This document shows positions 17,920 to 27,229 of a DNA stretch of 64,000 nt, piece by piece. Where the stretch lies: the NCBI RefSeq assembly GCF_030705605.1, contig NZ_JAPCKK010000014.1, positions 186,001 through 250,000 of the forward strand, read 5' to 3'. Every line of letters starts with the position of its first letter. Within the stretch, counting starts at the first letter, position 1. The notes beneath the pieces were generated by a model. That model was not told where the DNA came from, searched no databases, and worked only from the letters and a program-made list of their open reading frames with translations. The DNA comes from Paenibacillus zeirhizosphaerae (GTDB lineage: Bacteria; Bacillota; Bacilli; Paenibacillales; Paenibacillaceae). Position numbers and translations under genes: made by a program.

Positions 17920-18723
17920 TTACGACACTTTATGTTCGATCCTCAACTTATCCGCCACCATCGCTATAAATTCGGAGTTCGTCGGTTTTGATTTGCTGAT
18001 ATTAATTGTATATCCAAAAAGATGGCTGATGCTGTCAATATTGCCCCGCGTCCACGCCACCTCAATCGCATGCCGAATGGCGCGTTCAACGCGTGATGGC
18101 GTTGTTTTGAATTTCTCGGCGATTGCCGGATACAATGTTTTGGTGATCGCCCCTAAAATTTCAATATTATTGTAGACCATAGTAATTGCCTCGCGCAGAT
18201 ATTGATATCCCTTGATATGCGCCGGAACACCGATTTCGTGAATAATGGAGGTAATGCTGGCATCCAGGTTTTTGACTTTCCCCATAGGAACGACATTTGA
18301 TTTCATCATGGAAACACTGGCCGATGTGCTGCTCACGTTCTGAACACCCACCAGTTGGCGGACGCGGTTCGCCAGCACCTCCATATCGAAAGGCTTCAGA
18401 ATATAGTAAGAAGCACCGAGTTGCACAGCCCTTTGAGTAATATTCTCCTGACCGAAAGCAGTCAGCATAATAATTTTCGGTTGTGCCGGCAAATTCATTT
18501 CACGCAACCGCTCAAGCACACCAAGACCATCAAGATGCGGCATAATAATATCCAGAATCAAAACATCAGGGATCTTATGGGAATCCGCAATACGCTGCAG
18601 GACCTCTTCTCCATTGTAAGCGATTCCGGTAACTTCCATATCCTCCTGATCTGATATATATTCAGCGAGTAGGTTCGTAAATTCACGGTTATCATCTGCT
18701 AACAGCACTTCAATTTTTTGCAA
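17920..18723 (-). CDS. spo0A: sporulation master regulator Spo0A
   Basis: Spo0A is the phosphorelay response regulator that commits the cell to sporulation. The start is TTG (18723) with AAAGGAGG upstream, giving 267 residues, the same as B. subtilis Spo0A. The ORF runs 30 codons further back with no ribosome site. The receiver has LLADDN at the N-terminus and phospho-acceptor D58 ([12 protein letters not shown]). The effector domain carries the conserved recognition region [20 protein letters not shown]. It lies downstream of spoIVB, as in other spore formers. Confidence 0.97.
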   Translation of the reverse strand: MQKIEVLLADDNREFTNLLAEYISDQEDMEVTGIAYNGEEVLQRIADSHKIPDVLILDIIMPHLDGLGVLERLREMNLPAQPKIIMLTAFGQENITQRAVQLGASYYILKPFDMEVLANRVRQLVGVQNVSSTSASVSMMKSNVVPMGKVKNLDASITSIIHEIGVPAHIKGYQYLREAITMVYNNIEILGAITKTLYPAIAEKFKTTPSRVERAIRHAIEVAWTRGNIDSISHLFGYTINISKSKPTNSEFIAMVADKLRIEHKVS

Positions 18724-18784
18724 TGTACTTCCTCCTTTAGTGAGCTGCATAAGAATTTGAATGAGCAACATCTTCTCTTCCGAG

Positions 18785-18827
18785 AGTATATAATTTCGAC
18801 AGATGGAATTCAATTCCTTCTGTCGAA
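18785..18827 (-). promoter_or_regulatory. spo0A promoter region: paired 0A boxes with overlapping sigma-A and sigma-H elements
   Basis: Two Spo0A boxes (TGTCGAA type) face each other at 18795-18801 and 18821-18827 inside a 33-bp near-palindrome (18795-18827; inner arms GGAATT/AATTCC). On the minus strand a sigma-A pair TTGAAT (18808-18813) - 17 bp - TATACT (18785-18790) overlaps it. A sigma-H-like pair, GAAGGAATT - 11 bp - GTCGAAATT, also fits. Dual vegetative and sigma-H promoters with Spo0A feedback are known for B. subtilis spo0A. Confidence 0.7.
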
Positions 18828-18948
18828 AAATATTTTTATTTATTTTTTTGATTCTTTCCGATATAATTTATAATTTACGCTAATTTTCATCTTAATTTGC
18901 TAAAATTCTTCTTTTTGTTTCACAAAACGACAGCATCCTGCACCAAAG

Positions 18949-18980
18949 CAAAAAACCTAAGGCCGTTAACCGGCCTTAAG
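18949..18980 (-). terminator. terminator of spoIVB
   Basis: On the minus strand CTTAAGGCCG and CGGCCTTAG form a stem overlapping the spoIVB stop, followed by TTTTTT. Confidence 0.85.
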
Positions 18981-20186
18981 TTCAGAAGCGCTGCTGCTTT
19001 GTTTATGGTGAATAATCCCTGCATCTTTCAGCATCCATTCAATGAAACAGCCGTACCCTGATTGTGGATCGTTCACAAAGACATGTGTGACCGCTCCTAC
19101 AAGCTTGCCATCCTGAATGATTGGACTTCCGCTCATGCCTTGTACAATCCCCCCGGTTTTATCGATCAGGCGGGGATCCACAATACGGATAACAAGCCCT
19201 TTCGTGGCCGGAGTACTTTGATGAGACACATGCATAATGCGTGCCTTAAAACGCTGGACCGATTGGCCGTCAATCACGGTCAAGATTTCGGCTGGACCTT
19301 CTTTAACCTCTTCGGCCCACGCGATCGGGATCGGCTTGGAATATACGCTATGCTCAGGAAGATCGGTCATTTTACCGAATATCCCAAATTTCGTATTGCT
19401 TTCAATGCTGCCCAGCACCTTGTGATTTCTTGTAAACTGGGCACGCTTTTCGCCAGGTTCCCCATTTTGGCTTTTGGAGATGGATGTCACATTGGATTGA
19501 AGAATATGTCCGCTGCCAACGACGATGGGTGTCTGCGTATTCATGTCTGTAATGACATGACCCAGCGCACCATATACGCCCTGCTGTGGAGCATAAAAGG
19601 TCAACGTTCCAACTCCTGCCGCAGAATCACGGATATACAAACCAAGTCTCCATGCCTTGTCCTCACGGTCATATGCCGGGGTCAGCTTAGTATGGATAGT
19701 CTGATTTCCCCGCATAAGGGTAATCTTCAACGGCTTACCTTCTTTGCCCGCTCGTTCTACAGTCTCCGTCACAAGTGACAAATTATCAGGAACAAGGCCG
19801 TTAATATGAGTGATGCGGTCCCCAAGTCTGATACCGGCTGTTTCTCCGGGAGATAACCGATTCTCCCCGTCCTGGACGACAAGATGATGGCCTACGACGA
19901 GAATTCCCGCAGATTTCACCTTTACGCCAATCGTTTGGCCACCGGGGATGACCTGAATTTCCGGAACGGGATGAACCTCCGACCGGTTGGAAAGCATAGA
20001 AGAAAAAGCCGGGCCGCCCTGAAACAGCTTATTAAGCTGAAAAATCGAACCCTTATAATGGCTGAGAGAGCCTTCATGGACCCCCGGCTGCGCTGAGGCA
20101 TGCCGGACGAACATAAAAACACTTCCCACACAAAGAAAGAAAACAAGCAAAAGACCGGGCAGTTTGTTCCTGGAGTTCAAATTCAA
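18966..20186 (-). CDS. spoIVB: SpoIVB peptidase
   Basis: SpoIVB is a forespore-secreted serine peptidase (S55) that cleaves SpoIVFA and so triggers pro-sigma-K processing. The 406-residue product has an N-terminal membrane anchor (LLLVFFLCVGSVFMFV), a PDZ domain (about 95-170) and a peptidase domain with catalytic His in ALGHVITD and Ser in GGIVQGMSGSPI. The start is TTG with AAGGGAG upstream. It lies between recN and spo0A, as in B. subtilis. Confidence 0.95.
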   Translation of the reverse strand: MNLNSRNKLPGLLLVFFLCVGSVFMFVRHASAQPGVHEGSLSHYKGSIFQLNKLFQGGPAFSSMLSNRSEVHPVPEIQVIPGGQTIGVKVKSAGILVVGHHLVVQDGENRLSPGETAGIRLGDRITHINGLVPDNLSLVTETVERAGKEGKPLKITLMRGNQTIHTKLTPAYDREDKAWRLGLYIRDSAAGVGTLTFYAPQQGVYGALGHVITDMNTQTPIVVGSGHILQSNVTSISKSQNGEPGEKRAQFTRNHKVLGSIESNTKFGIFGKMTDLPEHSVYSKPIPIAWAEEVKEGPAEILTVIDGQSVQRFKARIMHVSHQSTPATKGLVIRIVDPRLIDKTGGIVQGMSGSPIIQDGKLVGAVTHVFVNDPQSGYGCFIEWMLKDAGIIHHKQSSSASELKAG

Positions 20187-20291
20187 TGGCTGTCACGCTC
20201 CCTTTGCTTCTTTCGCTTGACGAGTAAAGGTCGTCGCCAATTGCGTACCTATAAGGTAACCTTGCCCCCAGGCTTTTATTACTGTCAATCA

Positions 20292-22028
20292 TTACTCCGG
20301 GCGTAATTCTTCCCTCTTTTGCGCTTGCGCCAAATTCAGCATTTCTTGTGCGTGATGGAGCGTTTTTTCCGTAATTTCCACACCGCCCAGCATCCTTGCC
20401 AGTTCCTTGACCCTTCCCTCATCCGACAATTCCTCGACCTGGGTCATAGTGCGGCCATCATACACGGTTTTCTCGATCAAATACTGGCTGTCAGCCATGC
20501 AGGCCACCTGCGGCAGATGTGTAATCGAGAATACCTGGCAGACGGATGACAGCTTGCACAGCTTCTCGGCAATGGATTGCGCCGCCCGGCCACTGACCCC
20601 GGTATCCACTTCGTCAAAAATGAGCACTGGAATTTGATCATGCCGGGCAAAAATGCTCTTGAGCGCCAGCATTACACGAGACATTTCTCCCCCGGAAGCA
20701 ATTTTGCCGAGCGGACGCAGCGGCTCTCCGGGATTGGCCGAAATTAAAAATTCAGCATTGTCAATTCCCTGCTTGGTTGGACGGATTTTGCGGCCATTCC
20801 ACTCATAACCGCGCGGATCTTCCAACAGATCCATTCGTACCCGTAGAGAGGTCCGCTCCATCTGCAAGTCCTTGAGCTCCCTTTCCACCTGTATGGCTAG
20901 GTCTTCGGCGCATTGCTTACGTACCGTAGACAGCGTGTCAGCCTCCGTAAGGAGCTCAGCCAGCAGCTTGTCCCGCTGTGCCGTCAGCTTCTCTAACCGC
21001 TCATCTTTATTTTCCAGCATATCTGTTTCATGCTCGATTTTTTTGTAGTATTCCAGGATTTGCTCTACACTGTCTCCGTATTTACGGCGCAATCCGGCAA
21101 TCAGGGCGAGACGCTGCTCGACCTCCTGCAGACGCTCCGGATTAAATTCAATCTGCTCCCTGTAGGAACGAAGCTGAAAAGCGGCATCCTCCAATTGGTA
21201 ATAAGCAGACTGAATCTGTTCCGTGATGGGCTGCAGCCCTTTGCTGTCATAATGGGAGATGTCCTCCATCATGGCAGCGGCACTGCTTATAGCATCCAGC
21301 CCATGCTGACCTTGAAGCAGTTCATATGCCCCCACGACAGCATCCATCATTTTCTCACTGTGGGATAGTTTTACCCGTTCTTCCGCCAATAATTCATCCT
21401 CACCGGTCTGCAGCCCGGCGGAAGCAATCTCGTCCAACTGAAAGCGGTACATATCAAGCATTTGATACGATTTCTGGCTGGATTCCTGCAGCTCCCGCAG
21501 CTCCTTCTCAGCTTTGACAAAAGCGCTGTATTTCTCCCGGTAGCGGGATTTTACAGGTCCGATGATGCTGTCACCGTATGTGTCCAGCAGCACCAAATGA
21601 CGGTCGGTTCGCAGCAAATTTTGCGGTTCATGCTGTCCATGAATGTTGACGATATGCTCGCCAACTTCTCGCAGCATGCTCAAGTTCACTAACTGCCCGT
21701 TAATCCTTGAGGTGCTTTTGCCGCTTGAGGTCAGCTCTCTTCGGATCAGCAGATGCTCATCCGCATCTCCCCGAATGCCTAGTTTGTGAAGCACCTCCCA
21801 TACAGGATGACCGGCAGGAAGCTCAAAGAGAGCCTCCATCTCTGCCTTGTCGCAGCCAAAGCGTACCAGATCTGCCGCCCCTCTGCCGCCCGAGATCAGA
21901 ACAAGAGCATCGATGATAATGGATTTCCCTGCCCCCGTTTCCCCTGTAAGTACATGAAAGCCCTGGTGGAAATGAACGTCCACCGATTCTACCACCGCCA
22001 GATTTCTTATCGATAATGAAACCAGCAC
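20292..22028 (-). CDS. recN: DNA repair protein RecN
   Basis: RecN is an SMC-like ATPase acting early in double-strand break repair. The 578-residue product has Walker A (GETGAGKSI near residue 30), long central coiled coils (about 160-370), an ABC signature LASGGEMSRVMLA, and Walker B LIFDEVDTGVSG. The start is GTG with TTGGAGGT upstream. It follows argR by 34 bp, the ahrC-recN arrangement of Bacilli. Confidence 0.96.
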   Translation of the reverse strand: MLVSLSIRNLAVVESVDVHFHQGFHVLTGETGAGKSIIIDALVLISGGRGAADLVRFGCDKAEMEALFELPAGHPVWEVLHKLGIRGDADEHLLIRRELTSSGKSTSRINGQLVNLSMLREVGEHIVNIHGQHEPQNLLRTDRHLVLLDTYGDSIIGPVKSRYREKYSAFVKAEKELRELQESSQKSYQMLDMYRFQLDEIASAGLQTGEDELLAEERVKLSHSEKMMDAVVGAYELLQGQHGLDAISSAAAMMEDISHYDSKGLQPITEQIQSAYYQLEDAAFQLRSYREQIEFNPERLQEVEQRLALIAGLRRKYGDSVEQILEYYKKIEHETDMLENKDERLEKLTAQRDKLLAELLTEADTLSTVRKQCAEDLAIQVERELKDLQMERTSLRVRMDLLEDPRGYEWNGRKIRPTKQGIDNAEFLISANPGEPLRPLGKIASGGEMSRVMLALKSIFARHDQIPVLIFDEVDTGVSGRAAQSIAEKLCKLSSVCQVFSITHLPQVACMADSQYLIEKTVYDGRTMTQVEELSDEGRVKELARMLGGVEITEKTLHHAQEMLNLAQAQKREELRPE

Positions 22029-22062
22029 TGCTGCTACACCTCCAACATCATACGGTAATTCA

Positions 22063-22512
22063 TCAGGATATATAGGACATAATTTGATTTACGACAGCCA
22101 CGCTGTTGTCGTCGGTACGGCAAATAATCAGGATGGTGTCGTCACCACTGATCGTCCCCATAATCTCCGGCCATTCGATGCTGTCGAGCAAAGCCGCAAT
22201 GGAGTTCGCCGTGCCCGGCAGACATTTCATGACAATCAAATTGCCTGTGCTGTCAATCTGCAAAAAATTATCGACTAATGCGCGTTTTAATTTATGAACC
22301 GGATTATAGCGTTGATCGCTTGGCAGCGAATATTTATATCTTCCGTCATCCATAGGGACCTTAATTAATAGCAGTTCCTTAATGTCCCTGGATACGGTTG
22401 CCTGTGTCACCTGAAAACCCGCTTCGCGCAGCTCCTCCACCAGCTCGTCCTGGGTTTCGATGTCCTGATGGGTAATAATCTCCCTGATTTTGATATGCCT
22501 TTGACCCTTCAT
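22063..22512 (-). CDS. argR: arginine repressor ArgR/AhrC
   Basis: This hexameric regulator represses arginine biosynthesis and activates its catabolism. The 149-residue product has an N-terminal winged helix ([13 protein letters not shown] near 36-48) and a C-terminal oligomerisation and arginine-binding domain ([28 protein letters not shown]). It matches the family in length. It stands between an uncharacterised membrane gene and recN. Confidence 0.96.
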   Translation of the reverse strand: MKGQRHIKIREIITHQDIETQDELVEELREAGFQVTQATVSRDIKELLLIKVPMDDGRYKYSLPSDQRYNPVHKLKRALVDNFLQIDSTGNLIVMKCLPGTANSIAALLDSIEWPEIMGTISGDDTILIICRTDDNSVAVVNQIMSYIS

Positions 22513-22533
22513 AACATCCTCCTTGTAAAATGG

Positions 22534-23001
22534 TTAGTCATGGTTCCATTCATCTGCGGTCAGCACAATGCGGCGGACCGTTCTCTCTTCCGTGTCCACA
22601 TAGAGAACACCGACAACTTCGGGATACAGCAGCAGCAGAGGCAGAAATTTGTCTCTGATTTCGGAGCCGCTCCACTCCATCGGCTTGCGGCGTCGAGAGG
22701 TTTTAACGATATAGATACCTCTATCTTGCTCTGCTATGTAATCAATATATAAACGGCTCTGTATGGTCTCGCCATTGACGTCAAACGCCAAGGGAACCCG
22801 CAGCCTGCCTCCGATCACTTCATAGCCGTTCTCCTCCAGTATTGCCGAGGCGGGCCCTTCTTCGATTTCTTCATTCAGCGGAATCGCATACAACCTCGGA
22901 TGCTCCGGCTCGCGCAGCCAGGAACGGAACGCGTACAATGCCCAAATGGCCAAAACAGCCCCAATGGCTGCAACCAAAAACGTATCATACCGTGAATCCA
23001 T
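22534..23001 (-). CDS. uncharacterised membrane-anchored protein in the tlyA-argR interval
   Basis: The 155-residue product has one N-terminal membrane helix (about 8-26) and then a soluble alpha/beta domain with alternating strands (RLYIDYIAEQDRGIYIVKTSRR). The pattern of an acidic residue before I-Y-I-V-K faintly recalls restriction-endonuclease-fold proteins, but I cannot establish catalytic residues. GCGGGGAT precedes the ATG. It lies 22 bp before argR and is probably co-transcribed. B. subtilis has no gene in this slot as far as I recall. Confidence 0.7.
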   Translation of the reverse strand: MDSRYDTFLVAAIGAVLAIWALYAFRSWLREPEHPRLYAIPLNEEIEEGPASAILEENGYEVIGGRLRVPLAFDVNGETIQSRLYIDYIAEQDRGIYIVKTSRRRKPMEWSGSEIRDKFLPLLLLYPEVVGVLYVDTEERTVRRIVLTADEWNHD

Positions 23002-23180
23002 CCAGATCCCCGCCTTTGTTGGTCTGACGTCTGTTTGTTATTCGTGATCGCTCCAAAAAACTCCTTTTCTCTTCTTTTAACATTATAGGCGAACATGAGT
23101 TCGTTAATCAATCTTTCCCTTGCGTTTCCCAAAAAAAAGGTTCCCATTCGTTCTTGGAAGAACTCATGAGAACCACTTTC

Positions 23181-24029
23181 CTATGTGCGCGCCTGGCCGC
23201 CCCCAAACGTCTGTCCCGCCTCTGCTACGACACGGTCAATCATCGGTCCGAGGCTTTGCTCGGCACCTTCGTCAAGCAGGCCTGGATCGTTCAACCGAAA
23301 ATAGGCGAGAAATTCAATATTGCCCTCCCCGCCCGTAATCGGCGAAAAGGTCAGGCCTCGTAAAGAAAGTCCAAGCTCCTTGGCAAAAGAAAGCACGGTA
23401 TGCAGCACTTCTTTATGCGTCGCAGACTCCCTGACGACTCCGGATTTACCGACCTTCTCCCTCCCAGCTTCAAACTGCGGCTTGATCAGCGCAGCTATCT
23501 CAGCCGGGCGCTGAAGCAGCGCAAGCAGCGGAGGCAGAATGATGCGCAGCGAGATGAACGACACGTCAATGCTTGCAAAATCAGGCAACGGTCCTTTCAA
23601 ATCCTCCGGGGTCATATAACGGAAATTGGTGCGTTCCATAACACAGACTCTTTCATCATTGCGCAGTGACCAATCGAGCTGGTTATAGCCGACATCTATC
23701 GCGTACACATAGGATGCTCCATGCTGAAGCGCACAGTCCGTAAAACCTCCTGTAGAAGAGCCGATATCCAGCATTGTCCGGCCGTTCATATCAAGGCCGA
23801 ATTCGCGGATTGCCTTTTCCAGCTTCAAGCCTCCACGGCTCACATAGGGATGTACGGAGCCCTTCACTTTCAGCTCGCTGCTTCGAGGAACCTTCATTCC
23901 CGCTTTTTCAATCCGCTCACCGTCAGCGAGCACCAGGCCAGCCATAATAGCGGCCTTGGCCTTCTCCCTACTCTCGTAAAACCCCTGCTCCACGAGCAGT
24001 ACATCAATTCGTTCTTTCGGGTCAGACAT
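23181..24029 (-). CDS. tlyA: TlyA family rRNA 2'-O-methyltransferase / YqxC
   Basis: The family methylates ribose of 16S/23S rRNA cytidines in actinobacteria; the Bacillus member YqxC is less studied. The 282-residue product has an N-terminal S4 RNA-binding domain (RIDVLLVEQGFYESREKAK) and an FtsJ-type Rossmann fold with the SAM motif LDIGSSTGGFTD near residue 85. It lies 15 bp after dxs, as in Bacilli. Confidence 0.92.
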   Translation of the reverse strand: MSDPKERIDVLLVEQGFYESREKAKAAIMAGLVLADGERIEKAGMKVPRSSELKVKGSVHPYVSRGGLKLEKAIREFGLDMNGRTMLDIGSSTGGFTDCALQHGASYVYAIDVGYNQLDWSLRNDERVCVMERTNFRYMTPEDLKGPLPDFASIDVSFISLRIILPPLLALLQRPAEIAALIKPQFEAGREKVGKSGVVRESATHKEVLHTVLSFAKELGLSLRGLTFSPITGGEGNIEFLAYFRLNDPGLLDEGAEQSLGPMIDRVVAEAGQTFGGGQART

Positions 24030-24044
24030 GTTGTTCTCCTATCT

Positions 24045-25943
24045 CTAGACAGACCGGCCGTAGCCGAAAGTCGGTTCTGCAGCCATACTGCGCAGCTCAG
24101 AAGCAACCGCTTCGGCGGTTAACCCTGCCACCGCCCGCTGCTCTTTAATCGAAGCATGCTCCACAAAGACATCCGGGATGCCCATCAAGTGGACATGCAT
24201 GTCGTGTCTGCCTTCGCGGGCGTAAAATTCGAGCACCGCGCTGCCGAGACTGCCCGCCTCGGACGCTTCCTCCAGCACGATCAGCTTCATCTGCTGCTGG
24301 GCAAGCTCACGCAGCATTTCTTCGTCCAGCGGCTTGAGAAAACGGGCATTGATGACGCCCACCTGCATTCCCTCACGCTTCATCGCCTCAGCGGCCTCAT
24401 TCGCTACCTGCAGCATCGGTCCACAAGCGATCACAGCATATTGCTCACCCCTGCGGAGAACCTCCCACTTGCCGATGGGAATTACCTTCAGTTCCTCATC
24501 CAGCGGCACTCCCGGCACATTTACACGCGGGTAGCGGTAAGCGATCGGTCCGTCGTTATATTCAAGCGCCGTCTTCATCATATGGCGCAGCTCGTTCTCA
24601 TCTTTAGGCATCATCATAACCAGATTCGGAATATGTCTCATAAAGGCGACGTCAAAAACTCCATGATGCGTTTCACCGTCAGCGCCCACAAATCCTGCGC
24701 GGTCAATGGCAAACATGACATTGGCGTTATGCCGGCAAATATCGTGCACGATCTGGTCGTAAGCACGCTGCATGAAAGTGGAATAGACAGCATAGACCGG
24801 CTTCATCCCCTCCATCGCCAAAGCCGCGCACATCGTTGCCGCATGCTGCTCCGCAATGCCAACGTCAATCATCCGCTCGGGAAACACCTTGCTGAACGGG
24901 ACCAGACCCGAGCCACCCGGCATCGCCGGGGTAACGGCAACGATCCGCTTATCTTCTCGAGCCAGCTCTATAAGCGTCTGCCCAAACACTTCAGTATACA
25001 TCGGATTGCCGACGGCCTTCAGCACTTGGCCGGATTCAATTTTGTACGGAGAGATACCGTGCCATTTGTGCGAATCCGCTTCGGCGGGCTTGTAGCCCTT
25101 GCCTTTTGTTGTAATCACGTGTACCATAACCGGTCCAGACACATTATCCGCCTGATGGAACGTATCGATTAGCGTCGAGAGATCATGACCGTCCACAGGC
25201 CCCAAATAAGTAAAGCCCAATTCTTCAAACAGTACCCCGGGCACCATCATATATTTCAGGCTATCCTTCATCCGTCCAGCCGATTTCGCCAGCTTGCCGC
25301 CGATCGCCGGAATTTTCTTCAGCATCAGCTCCAGCTCATCCTTGGCGCGCAGGTAATGGCGGTCGGACCGGATTTTACTTAAATAATTATGCAAGGCCCC
25401 TACGTTAGGCGCAATCGACATTTCATTATCGTTCAGAATGACCATCAGCTTCTTGCCTTCATGACCGATATGGTTAAGCGCTTCAAAAGCCATACCGCCT
25501 GTCAAAGCACCATCACCGATCATAGCAATGACCTTATTGTCTTCGCCTTTCAGATCCCGTGCCAGCGCCATACCCATGGCAGCCGACAGCGAAGTGCTGC
25601 TGTGGCCTGCTTCCCAGACATCATGCTCGCTTTCGTTACGCTTGACAAATCCGCATAGACCGTCCTTCTGACGAAGTGTATCAAACCGGTCCATTCTTCC
25701 CGTCAATATTTTATGAACATAAGCCTGATGGCCTACATCAAAAATCAATTTATCCACAGGGCTGCTATAACAGTAATGCAGGGCGACCGTGAGCTCAACC
25801 ACTCCCAGGTTCGATGCCAAGTGCCCCCCTGTTACTGAGAGCTTCTCAATCAGAAATCTCCGGATTTCTTCGGACAGAGAAGCCAGCTCATCAACAGATA
25901 ATGATTTCAAGTCGCTTGGTTGCTTTATTCGTGGAAGCAGCAC
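24045..25943 (-). CDS. dxs: 1-deoxy-D-xylulose-5-phosphate synthase
   Basis: This thiamine-diphosphate enzyme condenses pyruvate and glyceraldehyde-3-phosphate, the first MEP-pathway step to isoprenoids. GTG at 25943 with GGGGAG upstream gives 632 residues (B. subtilis 633). An in-frame start 16 codons earlier lacks a ribosome site. Motifs include [26 protein letters not shown] (cofactor site) and [15 protein letters not shown]. The previous gene makes prenyl diphosphate from MEP products. Confidence 0.95.
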   Translation of the reverse strand: MLLPRIKQPSDLKSLSVDELASLSEEIRRFLIEKLSVTGGHLASNLGVVELTVALHYCYSSPVDKLIFDVGHQAYVHKILTGRMDRFDTLRQKDGLCGFVKRNESEHDVWEAGHSSTSLSAAMGMALARDLKGEDNKVIAMIGDGALTGGMAFEALNHIGHEGKKLMVILNDNEMSIAPNVGALHNYLSKIRSDRHYLRAKDELELMLKKIPAIGGKLAKSAGRMKDSLKYMMVPGVLFEELGFTYLGPVDGHDLSTLIDTFHQADNVSGPVMVHVITTKGKGYKPAEADSHKWHGISPYKIESGQVLKAVGNPMYTEVFGQTLIELAREDKRIVAVTPAMPGGSGLVPFSKVFPERMIDVGIAEQHAATMCAALAMEGMKPVYAVYSTFMQRAYDQIVHDICRHNANVMFAIDRAGFVGADGETHHGVFDVAFMRHIPNLVMMMPKDENELRHMMKTALEYNDGPIAYRYPRVNVPGVPLDEELKVIPIGKWEVLRRGEQYAVIACGPMLQVANEAAEAMKREGMQVGVINARFLKPLDEEMLRELAQQQMKLIVLEEASEAGSLGSAVLEFYAREGRHDMHVHLMGIPDVFVEHASIKEQRAVAGLTAEAVASELRSMAAEPTFGYGRSV

Positions 25944-26021
25944 GCGAATCTCCCCGCTTTCCTTCAAGTAATTAAACAAATGATGCTGCACTCTAGCCTA
26001 GCTTCCATCATAATAACAACC

Positions 26022-26050
26022 ATTATATCACAGATTGAGTTAGGCTAAAA
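26022..26050 (-). promoter_or_regulatory. candidate promoter of dxs
   Basis: An extended -10 (TGATATAAT, hexamer at 26022-26027) lies 17 bp from a weak -35 (TTTTAG), in the 126-bp gap after ispA. Confidence 0.5.
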
Positions 26051-26069
26051 AAACAGCAAGGCTTTCCGG

Positions 26070-26975
26070 CTAATGATCCCTTTTCATCAAGTAATCCGCG
26101 ATCTCTATCAGCCGTCCGGGATCAGGAATGGCAGCTTCGGCAAGGGCCTGCTTGGCGGAATGCGTAAGTCTTTCAACTTCCTGCTGGGAGGCGTCCAGCC
26201 CGATAAAATACGGATAGGTCACTTTGTGCTGCTGCACATCGCTTTGCGTTGCTTTGCCAAGCTTGGCTTCATCGCCGACAAGATCGAGAATGTCATCCTG
26301 TATCTGAAAGGCCAGCCCCAAATCCCGTCCGAAGCGGCGCAGACCTTCCAACTGCTCTGCGGACGCTCCCCCGACACGACCGCCAGCGAGCAGTGAGAAA
26401 ATGATCAGATCACCTGTCTTATGAAGGTGAATGAACTCCAGCTCCTGCAACTGCGTTATGCCCTGTTCCCCGAGCATATCGGCCACTTGTCCACCGACCA
26501 TTCCACGGGCTCCGGCCATTTCGGCAAGCTCCTCAACAATGGAGAGCAGTTGTTCAGCAGGAACACCATGCTTCCGTCCTGCCTGCGTGATGCAGTAGAA
26601 CGCATGCGTCAACAATGCGTCGCCGGCCAATATGGCCGTCGCTTCCCCATACACTTTATGGTTAGTTAGCTTTCCCCGTCGGTAGTCATCATCATCCATA
26701 GCAGGAAGATCATCATGAATCAGCGAGTACGTATGTACGATTTCCACCGCACAAGCGATCGGCATCGCTGCCGCTCTGCTGCCGCCGAACGCTTCGGCTG
26801 CAGCGATCACGAGCAGCGGACGCAGCCGTTTGCCACCAGCCATCAGCGAGTAGTGCATGGAGACTTTGAGCGATTCCGGCACATCCCAATGCTCGGGAAT
26901 AATGCAGGACAGCTCCTTCGACACCTCTGCAACGGTGCTTTTCAGATATTCCTTAAAGCTTAACCTGCTGCTCAA
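26070..26975 (-). CDS. ispA: farnesyl diphosphate synthase
   Basis: It makes C15 farnesyl diphosphate from IPP and DMAPP. The 301-residue product has both aspartate-rich motifs: DDLPAMDDDD (first, near 90) and QIQDDILDLVGD (second, near 225), and the conserved GGKRLRP. The start is TTG overlapping the xseB stop (TTGA). Residues just before the first aspartate motif (HTYSLIHDD) fit short-chain product length. Confidence 0.94.
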   Translation of the reverse strand: MSSRLSFKEYLKSTVAEVSKELSCIIPEHWDVPESLKVSMHYSLMAGGKRLRPLLVIAAAEAFGGSRAAAMPIACAVEIVHTYSLIHDDLPAMDDDDYRRGKLTNHKVYGEATAILAGDALLTHAFYCITQAGRKHGVPAEQLLSIVEELAEMAGARGMVGGQVADMLGEQGITQLQELEFIHLHKTGDLIIFSLLAGGRVGGASAEQLEGLRRFGRDLGLAFQIQDDILDLVGDEAKLGKATQSDVQQHKVTYPYFIGLDASQQEVERLTHSAKQALAEAAIPDPGRLIEIADYLMKRDH

Positions 26976-27229
26976 GCATGTTCACCGCCGCTTTCTTCCA
27001 GGTCGGCTCCGAACGGCTTCGTCCGGGTTTCACCATCTTCTTCTACGATCATCTCAATTTTACGTTCCACCTGCTCCAGCTTTTGACTGCATAACTGCGA
27101 CAGCTTCATTCCGCGTTGGAAAAGGTCTATCGCCTGTTCAAGAGGAACATCTCCATGCTCCAATTGTGCAACGATGTCCTCCAGGGCCGCCATCGCCTCT
27201 TCAAAACTCAGCTTTGTCTCATTCGCCAT
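26972..27229 (-). CDS. xseB: exodeoxyribonuclease VII small subunit
   Basis: XseB binds XseA to form ExoVII, which degrades single-stranded DNA. The 85-residue helical protein has the family core FEEAMAALEDIVAQLEHGDVP then LEQAIDLFQRGM. Its start lies 11 bases inside xseA and its stop overlaps ispA, so all three are coupled. The C-terminal tail is acidic. Confidence 0.94.
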   Translation of the reverse strand: MANETKLSFEEAMAALEDIVAQLEHGDVPLEQAIDLFQRGMKLSQLCSQKLEQVERKIEMIVEEDGETRTKPFGADLEESGGEHA

